14,707 nucleotides of DNA from Nitrospinae bacterium CG11_big_fil_rev_8_21_14_0_20_56_8 (GTDB lineage Bacteria; Nitrospinota; Nitrospinia; Nitrospinales; VA-1): contig PCWF01000061.1 of assembly GCA_002796165.1 (NCBI GenBank), positions 1 through 14,707 on the forward strand. The letters are read 5' to 3'. The position numbers and the translations under genes are program-made. The stretch's first letter is position 1. Each line of letters starts with the position of its first letter. The notes under the pieces are model-generated. The model saw only the letters and a program-made list of their open reading frames with translations. It was not told the DNA's origin and searched no databases. Positions 1-6,356 of this stretch are shown here, piece by piece.

Positions 1-160
1 CGCATCCGATTTCCAGCACCCGCGGGGGGAGGGGATCTGGCAGGAGCGTCGCCAATCGTTCCGCCATGGATTTCTGCAACTGGGCATGACGGTCATAGGA
101 TTTCGCATGTTTTGAAAAACTATCGATAATATTTTTTTCGATGTCCCGCTCGGAGGTCAT
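1..160 (-). CDS. bioC: Malonyl-ACP O-methyltransferase BioC, N-terminal part (cut by window edge)
   Basis: Only the first 53 residues are present; the rest lies beyond position 1. BioC is a cytosolic SAM-dependent methyltransferase that methylates the free carboxyl of malonyl-ACP, so that fatty-acid synthesis can build pimeloyl-ACP methyl ester for biotin. The visible segment carries the usual BioC opening, FSKHAKSYDRHAQLQ (residues 15-29). It ends in the first SAM-binding motif, VLEIGC (48-53). The ATG at 160 is the best start, because an in-frame TGA lies four codons upstream (170-172). No clear Shine-Dalgarno sequence precedes it. The gene is 68 bases downstream of the fused kinase and on the same strand as bioF and the esterase, which supports BioC over a generic methyltransferase. 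Other methyltransferases share motif I, so the call rests on both the N-terminus and the context. Confidence 0.82.
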   Translation of the reverse strand, partial: MTSERDIEKNIIDSFSKHAKSYDRHAQLQKSMAERLATLLPDPLPPRVLEIGC

Positions 161-172
161 AACGGAATGTCA

Positions 173-214
173 AATCGGAAAGATGAGTGACGGCGGATTC
201 CGTGAATCGGAAAG
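173..214 (-). repeat. Pair of 10-bp direct repeats upstream of bioC
   Basis: On the minus strand CTTTCCGATT occurs twice, at 214-205 and 182-173. The copies are 32 bp apart start to start, about three helical turns. Both lie in the 68-base gap between the kinase stop and the bioC start. A perfect 5-bp inverted repeat (GATTC, 3-base loop, GAATC; 196-208) overlaps the first copy. A TATAAT-like hexamer lies just upstream (233-228, minus strand) but has no convincing -35 element. The spacing suggests a protein-binding site or a leader structure for bioC; that is inference. There is no T-run, so this is not a terminator. Confidence 0.4.
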
Positions 215-228
215 CCGGAATAGACTGA

Positions 229-2502
229 TTATATTCGATCGGAGGCCCGTCTTCGGGGAAAGAATCGCTCGGTTACTTTGACCGGGATGTGTATGGTGAA
301 TGTGGATCCTTTCCCTTCCGTGCTTTCGATGGTAATGTCTCCGCCCATCATGCGGCAGAACCGCCGACTGATGGCCAGACCCAGCCCCGTGCCTCCAACT
401 TTTCGAGTTGAAGAAGGATCGGCCTGGGTGAACTCGGTGAACAGGATGTTCAGCTTGTCGGCGGGTATCCCGATTCCGGTATCGGAGATGACGAACCGGA
501 TCCAATCGGTTTCTTCACGCTTTTCACGGATCACTTCGAGCCGGACTTTTCCGTTTTCGGTGAACTTGCAAGCATTGCTGAGTAAATTGATCAGCATCTG
601 GCGTACCCGGGTGGGATCGGCGCTCATCACCCCGACCGAGGGCGGACAAATCACATCAAGGGAATTTTTGTTTTTTTGCGCCAGAGGCATGGTGTTGTGG
701 ACGGCTTCCTCCACCAGGTCCGAGACTTTGAAGGTGGACAGGAAGATTTCCATTTTCCCCGCTTCGATTTTGGACAGATCAAGAATTTCATTGATGATGC
801 CCAAAAGGTGCTTGCCCGAAGCGGTAATCTTTTCGAGGTCCATCCCAAACTCGGAGAGCCCCTGTTCCTCGGCGTCCTCCAGAAGCATTTCGCTGTACCC
901 GATAATGGCGTTCATGGGCGTGCGCAGTTCATGACTCATATTGGCCAGAAAAGTGCTCTTGGTGCGGCTTGCCTCCAGGGCCTGGTCACGGGCCTTGACC
1001 AGTTCGGCGTTCGATTTTTGCAGTTCGTTGATCAACCCCGTGTTGGTGATTGCCACCGCAGCCTGTGACGCCAGCGATTCGATCAGGTTTTCATCGTTGG
1101 GAGTGAAGGGGATGATGCGGGATTTTTCCTTTGGATCCCGGGCATTGAGGATCTGAAGGACCCCGATGACCTGGTCCAGGTGGTTTTTCATCGGCACGAC
1201 CAGCATGGAAGTCGTCCGGTAACCGGTTTTTTCGTCGAATTTTTTAGGTCCGGTAAAGTCGAACGGTTTGAAATCGTAAACATCGGGAATGTTGATCGTC
1301 ACGCCCTTCATTGCAACATAGGCCGAGACGTTGGACTCCTTGAGTTCCACGGGAGGAAATGTGATGTCCACCCCGCTGGTTCCGCCCATGTAAATATTCA
1401 GAGACTCATTTTGCACAATTTTAAACGAAAGGGAGTTTTCATCCTTGATGTACAGAGTGCACCCGTCGGCGCAGGTCATCGTTCTCGCCTCGGTCACGAT
1501 TTTTTCCAGCAGGGCGGGGAGATTGCGTTCAACCGACAACGCCTGACCCACCTCGGCGAGGCGCTTGACCTGTTGTATTAACAACTCCACGGTCTGGGCT
1601 CTATCCGACCCGGGACCCACGGTTCGCGCGGAGACCCTGCGGTCCTTGCGGGGAGTTTTGGTCCATCCCGCACGGACTAGGCCGGGATCGACGATCCACC
1701 CCTCCAATTGAATCAACGGGTGATGTGCATTGGGGATACCGTGCAGAGGATTGCGGGCGGCAAAAGCCCATGCGGCTTGAATGGCGCAGAGGATGGCGTC
1801 CAGAGTGTCGCCCGAGGGATCTTCCAGTGCGGTCTCGGCCAGATCGTGGGGAAGTTGGACCTGGAATCCGAATTCATCCGCCATTCCCCGGAGCTGAATG
1901 CCATTGAGAATCGCCTGGCGCGCGGTTTTCAGCGCACCGGACAGGGAAGAGGGCCGGGATTCCTTATAGGCTCCGGCGAAGCGACGTCCGATCAGAGAGG
2001 GATACGATTCCACGATCACCCGTTTGTCATCGCCGTTAAGAAAGGGCAACACGGTGATTCCGGCGGATAAAAGGCGGGGGGTGGCTTCGAAGAACATTTT
2101 TCCGACAGGAGTTCCATGCAAGGTCAGGGGACTTTTGGCATGAGCCAGCGAATCCGTCAACCGATAGGGGTGTTTTTCCCCGGCGCCGTGTTTATTGCGG
2201 TAGGATTCAATGCGGCCTTCAAAGGTGGATTTCCCCCAGGAGGCAATCTGCCCCACATAGTCGGCCCACCCCGTTACCATTTCGATCTCCTTCAGGAACT
2301 GTATGGGAAGGCCGAGGGGACAATCGATCCCGGCAAACCAGGGGCGGGGGCGATTCAGTAAGGCTTCGAAGTCATCCATGCGGGTCAGATGCTCAACCCC
2401 CTCGATAACGAGTCCTTGGCCTCCCTTGTAAACCCCCACCGCGCAGGTGATGGGTTTTCGGGCGGTCGGCGCGCTGGAAAAGTCGATCCCGAAAATTTTC
2501 AT
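229..2502 (-). CDS. DUF429 - GAF - histidine kinase fusion protein
   Basis: This 757-residue cytosolic protein has three parts in one unbroken frame. Residues 1-275 match DUF429, a predicted RNase H-fold nuclease family, with acidic positions D7 (GIDFSS), D60 (GIDCPLG), E165 (ESYPS) and D235 (DTLDAILCA). After a basic linker (about 276-303), residues 308-490 form a GAF sensor domain of the kind with the TGYRTTSMLVVPMKNH signature. Residues 505-575 are a HisKA dimerisation domain with the H-box MSHELRTP (His524). Residues 600-742 are an HATPase domain with N-box Asn643, G1 box SDTGIGI (673-679) and G2 box GGTGLGL (703-709). The kinase should therefore be active. There is no membrane segment and no receiver, so the partner response regulator is elsewhere. 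The ATG overlaps the stop of the upstream esterase as ATGA, so translation is coupled to the biotin genes. The tail is basic (RRRASDR). What the GAF domain senses and what DUF429 does here are unknown. Confidence 0.93.
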   Translation of the reverse strand: MKIFGIDFSSAPTARKPITCAVGVYKGGQGLVIEGVEHLTRMDDFEALLNRPRPWFAGIDCPLGLPIQFLKEIEMVTGWADYVGQIASWGKSTFEGRIESYRNKHGAGEKHPYRLTDSLAHAKSPLTLHGTPVGKMFFEATPRLLSAGITVLPFLNGDDKRVIVESYPSLIGRRFAGAYKESRPSSLSGALKTARQAILNGIQLRGMADEFGFQVQLPHDLAETALEDPSGDTLDAILCAIQAAWAFAARNPLHGIPNAHHPLIQLEGWIVDPGLVRAGWTKTPRKDRRVSARTVGPGSDRAQTVELLIQQVKRLAEVGQALSVERNLPALLEKIVTEARTMTCADGCTLYIKDENSLSFKIVQNESLNIYMGGTSGVDITFPPVELKESNVSAYVAMKGVTINIPDVYDFKPFDFTGPKKFDEKTGYRTTSMLVVPMKNHLDQVIGVLQILNARDPKEKSRIIPFTPNDENLIESLASQAAVAITNTGLINELQKSNAELVKARDQALEASRTKSTFLANMSHELRTPMNAIIGYSEMLLEDAEEQGLSEFGMDLEKITASGKHLLGIINEILDLSKIEAGKMEIFLSTFKVSDLVEEAVHNTMPLAQKNKNSLDVICPPSVGVMSADPTRVRQMLINLLSNACKFTENGKVRLEVIREKREETDWIRFVISDTGIGIPADKLNILFTEFTQADPSSTRKVGGTGLGLAISRRFCRMMGGDITIESTEGKGSTFTIHIPVKVTERFFPRRRASDRI

Positions 2503-3146
2503 AACCTGTAGCCGGGGGGAACGAGAGACGCCAGCCGCTCAAGGAGAAGCGAGGGAGAATGCCCGGCGCTATCGACAACCTCCAAATGAGGAATTAGGTT
2601 TTTAAGCCGTTTTGCGTCCAAAAAAATATCCTTTTCTCCGGTGATCGCCTTGAACGTGCAACAGGCCTCTTCAGAAACCGATTCCGTAGCCAGAAACTCC
2701 AAACCGCGGATCAGGGTTTCGGCGTCCGGGATATCCTCGATCAGGGCCCGGGAGAAAGGAAAATCGCAACTGGAATAAAAATCCAGGAGCGCAGAATTCT
2801 TATTCCGTGAATTCCGTTTCAGAATTTTGATGAAATATTTTAATTGAGTTTCCCCGGTTTTACCACCCATATCCCTTTCTTTCAAAAAGGCCAGAATGGG
2901 CGCCAATAGGGCTTTTACGCTGTCCGGGGGAAGAAGGTCCCGGTACTTCATCAGCCACAGGCTTCCCATGGAATATCCGATATACAGATCGGCGCGGTGC
3001 GTATTCAGTTCCCGGACCGCTTCATCCCGGACAAAGGGATTGCGGGGATAAAAACATTTCACCTGCGCCGACGGAAAATATTCCCGGACCTGTTCGCGAA
3101 ACCACTCCGCGGGCAACGCCCAACCGGATACGGCGAAAATGTTCAT
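2499..3146 (-). CDS. Small alpha/beta hydrolase, probable pimeloyl-ACP methyl ester esterase (BioG/BioH-like)
   Basis: This 215-residue cytosolic protein is an alpha/beta hydrolase. It shows a nucleophile elbow GYSMG (Ser59), an acid in GEKDIF (Asp173) and a C-terminal GHSP (His196), which gives a plausible catalytic triad. An N-terminal SGW (residues 7-9) resembles the oxyanion-hole loop of BioG and BioH. At this size it is nearer to the compact BioG/DUF452 type (about 215 residues) than to BioH (about 255). The expected reaction removes the methyl group from pimeloyl-ACP methyl ester, ending the BioC-started chain. Its ATG overlaps the bioF stop as ATGA, and its own stop overlaps the next ATG in the same way, so it is coupled on both sides. 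The frame is open upstream of 3146, but that extension is antisense-like low-complexity sequence inside bioF. Hydrolase fold: confident. Exact esterase family: inferred mainly from context. Confidence 0.82.
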   Translation of the reverse strand: MNIFAVSGWALPAEWFREQVREYFPSAQVKCFYPRNPFVRDEAVRELNTHRADLYIGYSMGSLWLMKYRDLLPPDSVKALLAPILAFLKERDMGGKTGETQLKYFIKILKRNSRNKNSALLDFYSSCDFPFSRALIEDIPDAETLIRGLEFLATESVSEEACCTFKAITGEKDIFLDAKRLKNLIPHLEVVDSAGHSPSLLLERLASLVPPGYRL

Positions 3147-4285
3147 ATTTTTCTGAATTCGTTCAAGAGGGTCAGAACTTCTTCCAACTCCCGCTCGGTA
3201 ACCCGGGAGTGAAGCGACAGGCGGAGACGGGCCGTACCCTGCGGTACGGTGGGCGGGCGAACGGCTCCCACCAGGATCCGCTGGTCCCAGAACCGGTCGC
3301 GGACCCGTACCGCTTCCGCCGATTCTCCCAGTATAATCGGAATGATGGGAGAATCCAGTCCCGGAACCGAAAATCCGCAGTCGTGGAGCCGCTCCCGAAA
3401 CCAGATGGACCGCTCCCGAAGGGCGCTTCGTTCCTCCGCCGCGTTTTGCAGGATCCGCATGGCTTCCAGGGCGCATTCCGCCTGGGCGGGAGGCAGGAAG
3501 GTTGAGAAGATATATTCCCCAGCCATGTTGGTCAGATAATCCACGATGGTCTGCGAATGGGTCAAAACGTAAGCCCCCATGCTGGCCAGGGCCTTGCCCA
3601 GCGTACCCACCAGAATGTCCACCTGGTCGAGAATCCCTGCCTCCTGTGCCAATCCCGCACCGGTGGGGCCATAGACCCCGGTTCCGTGGGCTTCATCGAG
3701 AATCAGCACGAACCCGTAGTGGGTCCTCAGTTCCGCCAGCCTGCCGAGGTTGGGGAAATCACCATCCATGCTGAACACGCTCTCGGTCACCACGAACACC
3801 GTATCGTATTCCTTGTGATGGTTATCGAGAAGCTCTTCCAGACGATCCAGGTCCAAGTGAGGGTACCGCATGAAGCGGAACGAGCCCCGGCCCAGGGCTT
3901 GGGCCATCGAGTGGTGAACGAGACGGTCGGCCAGGACCAAGTCGTTTTTTTGGGGCAGGTGCGTCAATAAAGCCTGATTGGCCATGAAACCGGTATTGAA
4001 CAGCATTCCCGCCGGTTTCTGCTTCCATTCCATCAACCCGCGCAACAAACGCTCGTGAGATTCATGAAATCCGGAGAGCAGGGGAGAGGCGCCGCTACCG
4101 GTCCCCTGTTGACGGGTTGCGCGCAGGACCGCCTCCTGAACGGCGGGATGGTAACGCAGTTGGAAGTAATCGTTGGAGGAAAGATCCAGCCGACATTCCC
4201 GGTACAGCCGGGTCTGGCGAAACCGGTTATCCTCCCTGAGCCGATTCAGCTCTTTATCTAGACGCCGCTGGAATGATTCGTTCAA
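3143..4285 (-). CDS. bioF: 8-amino-7-oxononanoate synthase
   Basis: BioF is a PLP-dependent enzyme that condenses pimeloyl-ACP (or -CoA) with L-alanine, releasing CO2 to give 8-amino-7-oxononanoate, the first step of biotin ring assembly. The protein has 380 residues, the usual length. Visible motifs are LDLSSNDYFQL (33-43), GTGSGASPLLSG (61-72), HH at 124-125 where the PLP-stacking histidine is expected, DEAHGTGVYG (197-206) and GTLGKALASMGAYV with Schiff-base Lys231. The start is a TTG at 4285. An in-frame TGA is only two codons upstream and no ATG occurs before residue 85, so TTG is favoured although no good Shine-Dalgarno precedes it. It is the first gene of the visible biotin operon, followed by the esterase with an ATGA overlap. 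Related alpha-oxoamine synthases (KBL, ALAS) are possible in principle, but the biotin context decides. Confidence 0.93.
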   Translation of the reverse strand: MNESFQRRLDKELNRLREDNRFRQTRLYRECRLDLSSNDYFQLRYHPAVQEAVLRATRQQGTGSGASPLLSGFHESHERLLRGLMEWKQKPAGMLFNTGFMANQALLTHLPQKNDLVLADRLVHHSMAQALGRGSFRFMRYPHLDLDRLEELLDNHHKEYDTVFVVTESVFSMDGDFPNLGRLAELRTHYGFVLILDEAHGTGVYGPTGAGLAQEAGILDQVDILVGTLGKALASMGAYVLTHSQTIVDYLTNMAGEYIFSTFLPPAQAECALEAMRILQNAAEERSALRERSIWFRERLHDCGFSVPGLDSPIIPIILGESAEAVRVRDRFWDQRILVGAVRPPTVPQGTARLRLSLHSRVTERELEEVLTLLNEFRKI

Positions 4286-4537
4286 GGATCACGGAAGTAA
4301 GATTCAAAAATAAATTCCGGCCTATTTTACTACCGGATCAAGGGAAACGACATCCACAATTTCCGGAGCCCCGGCCCACCGGCAGGGTCCCACCGGCGCG
4401 AATTCCTGGAACATTCGGGAACCCACCCGAAAAAAGTTTTGCAGGTTTCCGCAGGAGGACGGTAATAATAGGTGGCAGGAAGTTTGACCCACGGGTCCGA
4501 TTCGATCGATCCCGCATCCGCTTCACATGAAAGAGAT
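4286..4537. promoter_or_regulatory. Divergent intergenic region, bioF (left) and hypothetical gene (right)
   Basis: These 252 bases should hold promoters in both directions. For bioF (minus strand) the best -10 candidate is TAAAAT at 4329-4324, without a convincing -35. For the plus-strand gene there is AATAAT at 4464-4469 after TTGCAG at 4439-4444, but the 19-base spacer is long. An AGGAGG at 4453-4458 is too far from any start to be a clear ribosome site. I see no BirA-type biotin operator (TTGTAAACC with its mirror half) and no riboswitch-like fold. Confidence 0.35.
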
Positions 4538-4972
4538 ATGAAACCGGTAGACGATCAGGGAAAAGTTTGGGGGAAAGGATTCTTCCGTCCGGTTTTCGCC
4601 GTACGGGTGGGGGATAAAATTTTCATTCCCGGCGCCGAAGAAGATGAAGAAGTGACCTGCTGGCGGGAGGAGAGATTCCTTGTGGCCGATTGCCTGAACC
4701 GGAACCGGAACCGCCGAACCCTGCGACGCCTGCCTTTGGACCTGGTTCCGGAAATGACGGGGACTTTGTTCAGCGGGTTCGACGCCACCCGTCACGCCGA
4801 CATTGTGGCGGTTCATCCGGGGCAGGAGGGAGTGGAGGAATATGTTATCGAAGGGGAGCCCTACCGGACGCATGGAATCGAAAATCTCTCGCCGGAAGAG
4901 GCCCGGACCTGGTTTGTTTCCGCCTGCGGAGATTCTTTTCGGTCCCGCGCGATAAAAGGAGAAAAAAGGTGA
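4538..4972 (+). CDS. Hypothetical protein, divergent from bioF
   Basis: This encodes 144 residues from the ATG at 4538; I do not recognise the family. The protein is soluble and charged, with no signal peptide or membrane segment. The N-terminal half (about 10-50) reads like a small beta barrel, with FFRPVFAVRVGDKIFIPG followed by a very acidic EEDEE run. The middle holds an Arg/Asn-rich patch, NRNRNRR, encoded by three tandem GAACCG hexamers (4696-4713). The C-terminal part includes EEYVIEGEPYRTHGIENLS. The frame stays open to a GTG at 4472, but the extra 22 residues look non-conserved, so ATG is preferred. It converges on the DUF1566-type gene with a 31-base gap. It could act with the biotin genes or be independent; nothing in the sequence decides. 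Confidence 0.6.
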   Translation: MKPVDDQGKVWGKGFFRPVFAVRVGDKIFIPGAEEDEEVTCWREERFLVADCLNRNRNRRTLRRLPLDLVPEMTGTLFSGFDATRHADIVAVHPGQEGVEEYVIEGEPYRTHGIENLSPEEARTWFVSACGDSFRSRAIKGEKR

Positions 4973-5003
4973 GCCGCCCGAAACGGTACGGTTTTCCCCG
5001 GCG

Positions 5004-5432
5004 TCATTCGCGGATCTTGCGTACCAACCGGGCGGCCATCAAATCGCTCGTGTCTTTATCCACATAGTCCACTACGCCCTCTCTCAGGTTCAACCGGGCC
5101 GTCTGTCCCGATTCGTTGACGTCGCTCGTCCACATCAGGTAGGCGCATCCCCGGACAAAAGCGGAATGGATGTGGATTTCCTGCCCCTCAAAGTCCGTGT
5201 GAACGTAGGCTTCGCCGTACAGGCTTTGTGCCTCCTCCAGGGTGGGAAGGCGCCAGTCGTTGTGTCCTCCCGCATAGACCTGGTTCATGATCCGGACGTA
5301 ACCCGAAATATCGTGCCAGCTCTGCCAGCGCCCCAGATCCTGTTTGGAATCTTTGGGGAGCCAATGACGATTGTTGAGCGTGTCGGTGATGATTCCGCTG
5401 GGATTGTCTTTAAAGCGTTCGAGAGGATCCAT
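5004..5432 (-). CDS. DUF1566 (Lcl C-terminal-like) domain protein
   Basis: This 142-residue protein is almost entirely one DUF1566-type domain, a fold related to C-type lectin and formylglycine-enzyme-like proteins. The best marker is GGHNDWRLPTLEEAQSLYG (55-73), with an aromatic opening segment (TDTLNNRHWLPKD, about residues 16-28), LMWTSDVNESG (98-108) and a terminal AARLVRK. Many family members are secreted and carry repeats, but this one has no signal peptide and a single domain, so it is probably cytosolic. It follows pabC after 42 bases on the same strand, with no terminator seen between, so it may be the last gene of the pab unit. Its function is unknown; a link to folate synthesis is only positional. 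The ATG at 5432 has no clear Shine-Dalgarno. Confidence 0.75.
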   Translation of the reverse strand: MDPLERFKDNPSGIITDTLNNRHWLPKDSKQDLGRWQSWHDISGYVRIMNQVYAGGHNDWRLPTLEEAQSLYGEAYVHTDFEGQEIHIHSAFVRGCAYLMWTSDVNESGQTARLNLREGVVDYVDKDTSDLMAARLVRKIRE

Positions 5433-5474
5433 AGGGCCGGTTCAGGTTTAAGGGCGGATTTCAGAACGCAAAGG

Positions 5475-6356
5475 TTAGCATTTTTGAATTTCCGCTTCAA
5501 CGATTTTGGCGAACTCGTCCCGAAGCCGCAGGGTCAGCCGACCCGGTTTCCCCGACCCGATGGCACGGGTTCCCGCGCGGGTGAGGGGAAGGATCTCCAC
5601 GCCCGTATTGGTGAGAAACGCCTCATTGGAATCCAACAGGTCCTTTTCCCGGCATTCCCCCTCTACGACCCGTAGCGCGAGTTTCAGCGCAATTTCAAGA
5701 ACCACCTTGCGGGTTACTCCCGCCAACACCCAGGGGCCGAGGGCCGGGGTCTTCAGCACTTCGTCTTGAACCAGAAACAAATTGCACGTCGTCGTTTCAG
5801 TCAGGGTTCCGTCACCCTTCATCAGGAGGGCCTCGAAAAACCCCTCCCGCGCCGCAATCTCCCGCAGGCGGATCTGTGATAGATAATTGCACGATTTGAT
5901 CTGGAACGGGATGCCTGGCAAGCGCGCCGCGGAATCGGGAAACAGGGAAACGCCGATCCCGTTGGCATAACACTCCCGGGCCGGGGGTTGATGAGCCCGG
6001 GCGAACAAGACCAGGGTCGGGGACGCGGAAGGTTGGATGCGCAGGCCATGCTCCTGCACTCCCCGGCTCAGGGTGAGGCGGACAATGGCCTCATCCCACG
6101 GGTTTTTCTCCACCGTCCGGATCAGTTGGCCGGCCAATTCCTTTCGCGGCAGGGGGCAGGACAAGTCAATCGCCTCCGCCGAGCGGTAAAGGCGGTCGAG
6201 ATGGTCTTCCATCCGGAAAAACGTTCTCCGATAGACCCGAAAGGTTTCGAAGATTCCATCTCCATAAAGAAATCCCCGGTCCAGAACCGGGACCCGGGCC
6301 TGGCTGAGGGGAAACCATTCGCCGTTGACATAAACGACGGGTTCCTGGGATGTCAT
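5475..6356 (-). CDS. pabC: Aminodeoxychorismate lyase (class IV aminotransferase family)
   Basis: This is a PLP enzyme of fold type IV, 293 residues. In folate synthesis PabC splits 4-amino-4-deoxychorismate into p-aminobenzoate and pyruvate. The sequence shows DRGFLYGDGIFETFRV (26-41), the PLP lysine in QIKSCNYL (Lys154), LTETTTCNLFLV (185-196, Glu187) and SNEAFLTNTGVEILPL near the C-terminus. D-amino-acid and branched-chain aminotransferases share this fold and these motifs. The lyase call rests on the adjoining pabB: the ATG overlaps the pabB stop as ATGA, so the two are translationally coupled. The C-terminal SNEAFLTNT is also seen in branched-chain aminotransferases, so a transaminase role cannot be excluded from sequence alone. 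Confidence 0.85.
   Translation of the reverse strand: MTSQEPVVYVNGEWFPLSQARVPVLDRGFLYGDGIFETFRVYRRTFFRMEDHLDRLYRSAEAIDLSCPLPRKELAGQLIRTVEKNPWDEAIVRLTLSRGVQEHGLRIQPSASPTLVLFARAHQPPARECYANGIGVSLFPDSAARLPGIPFQIKSCNYLSQIRLREIAAREGFFEALLMKGDGTLTETTTCNLFLVQDEVLKTPALGPWVLAGVTRKVVLEIALKLALRVVEGECREKDLLDSNEAFLTNTGVEILPLTRAGTRAIGSGKPGRLTLRLRDEFAKIVEAEIQKC

Noticed and set aside
278..934. Plus-strand open frame of 218 codons opposite the histidine kinase
   Set aside because: It mirrors the conserved kinase domain on the minus strand and shows no motif of its own.
3147..3476. N-terminal extension of the esterase frame into bioF
   Set aside because: The added 110 residues are Gly/Pro/Ser-rich antisense-like sequence inside bioF. 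The ATG at 3146 with its ATGA overlap gives a family-sized protein.
4472..4537. GTG start for the hypothetical gene, 22 codons upstream
   Set aside because: The nearest AGGAGG is 13 bases away and the extra residues look unconstrained. It cannot be fully excluded.
4286..4537. BirA-type biotin operator upstream of bioF
   Set aside because: No TTGTAAACC-like half site or mirrored partner was found on either strand.
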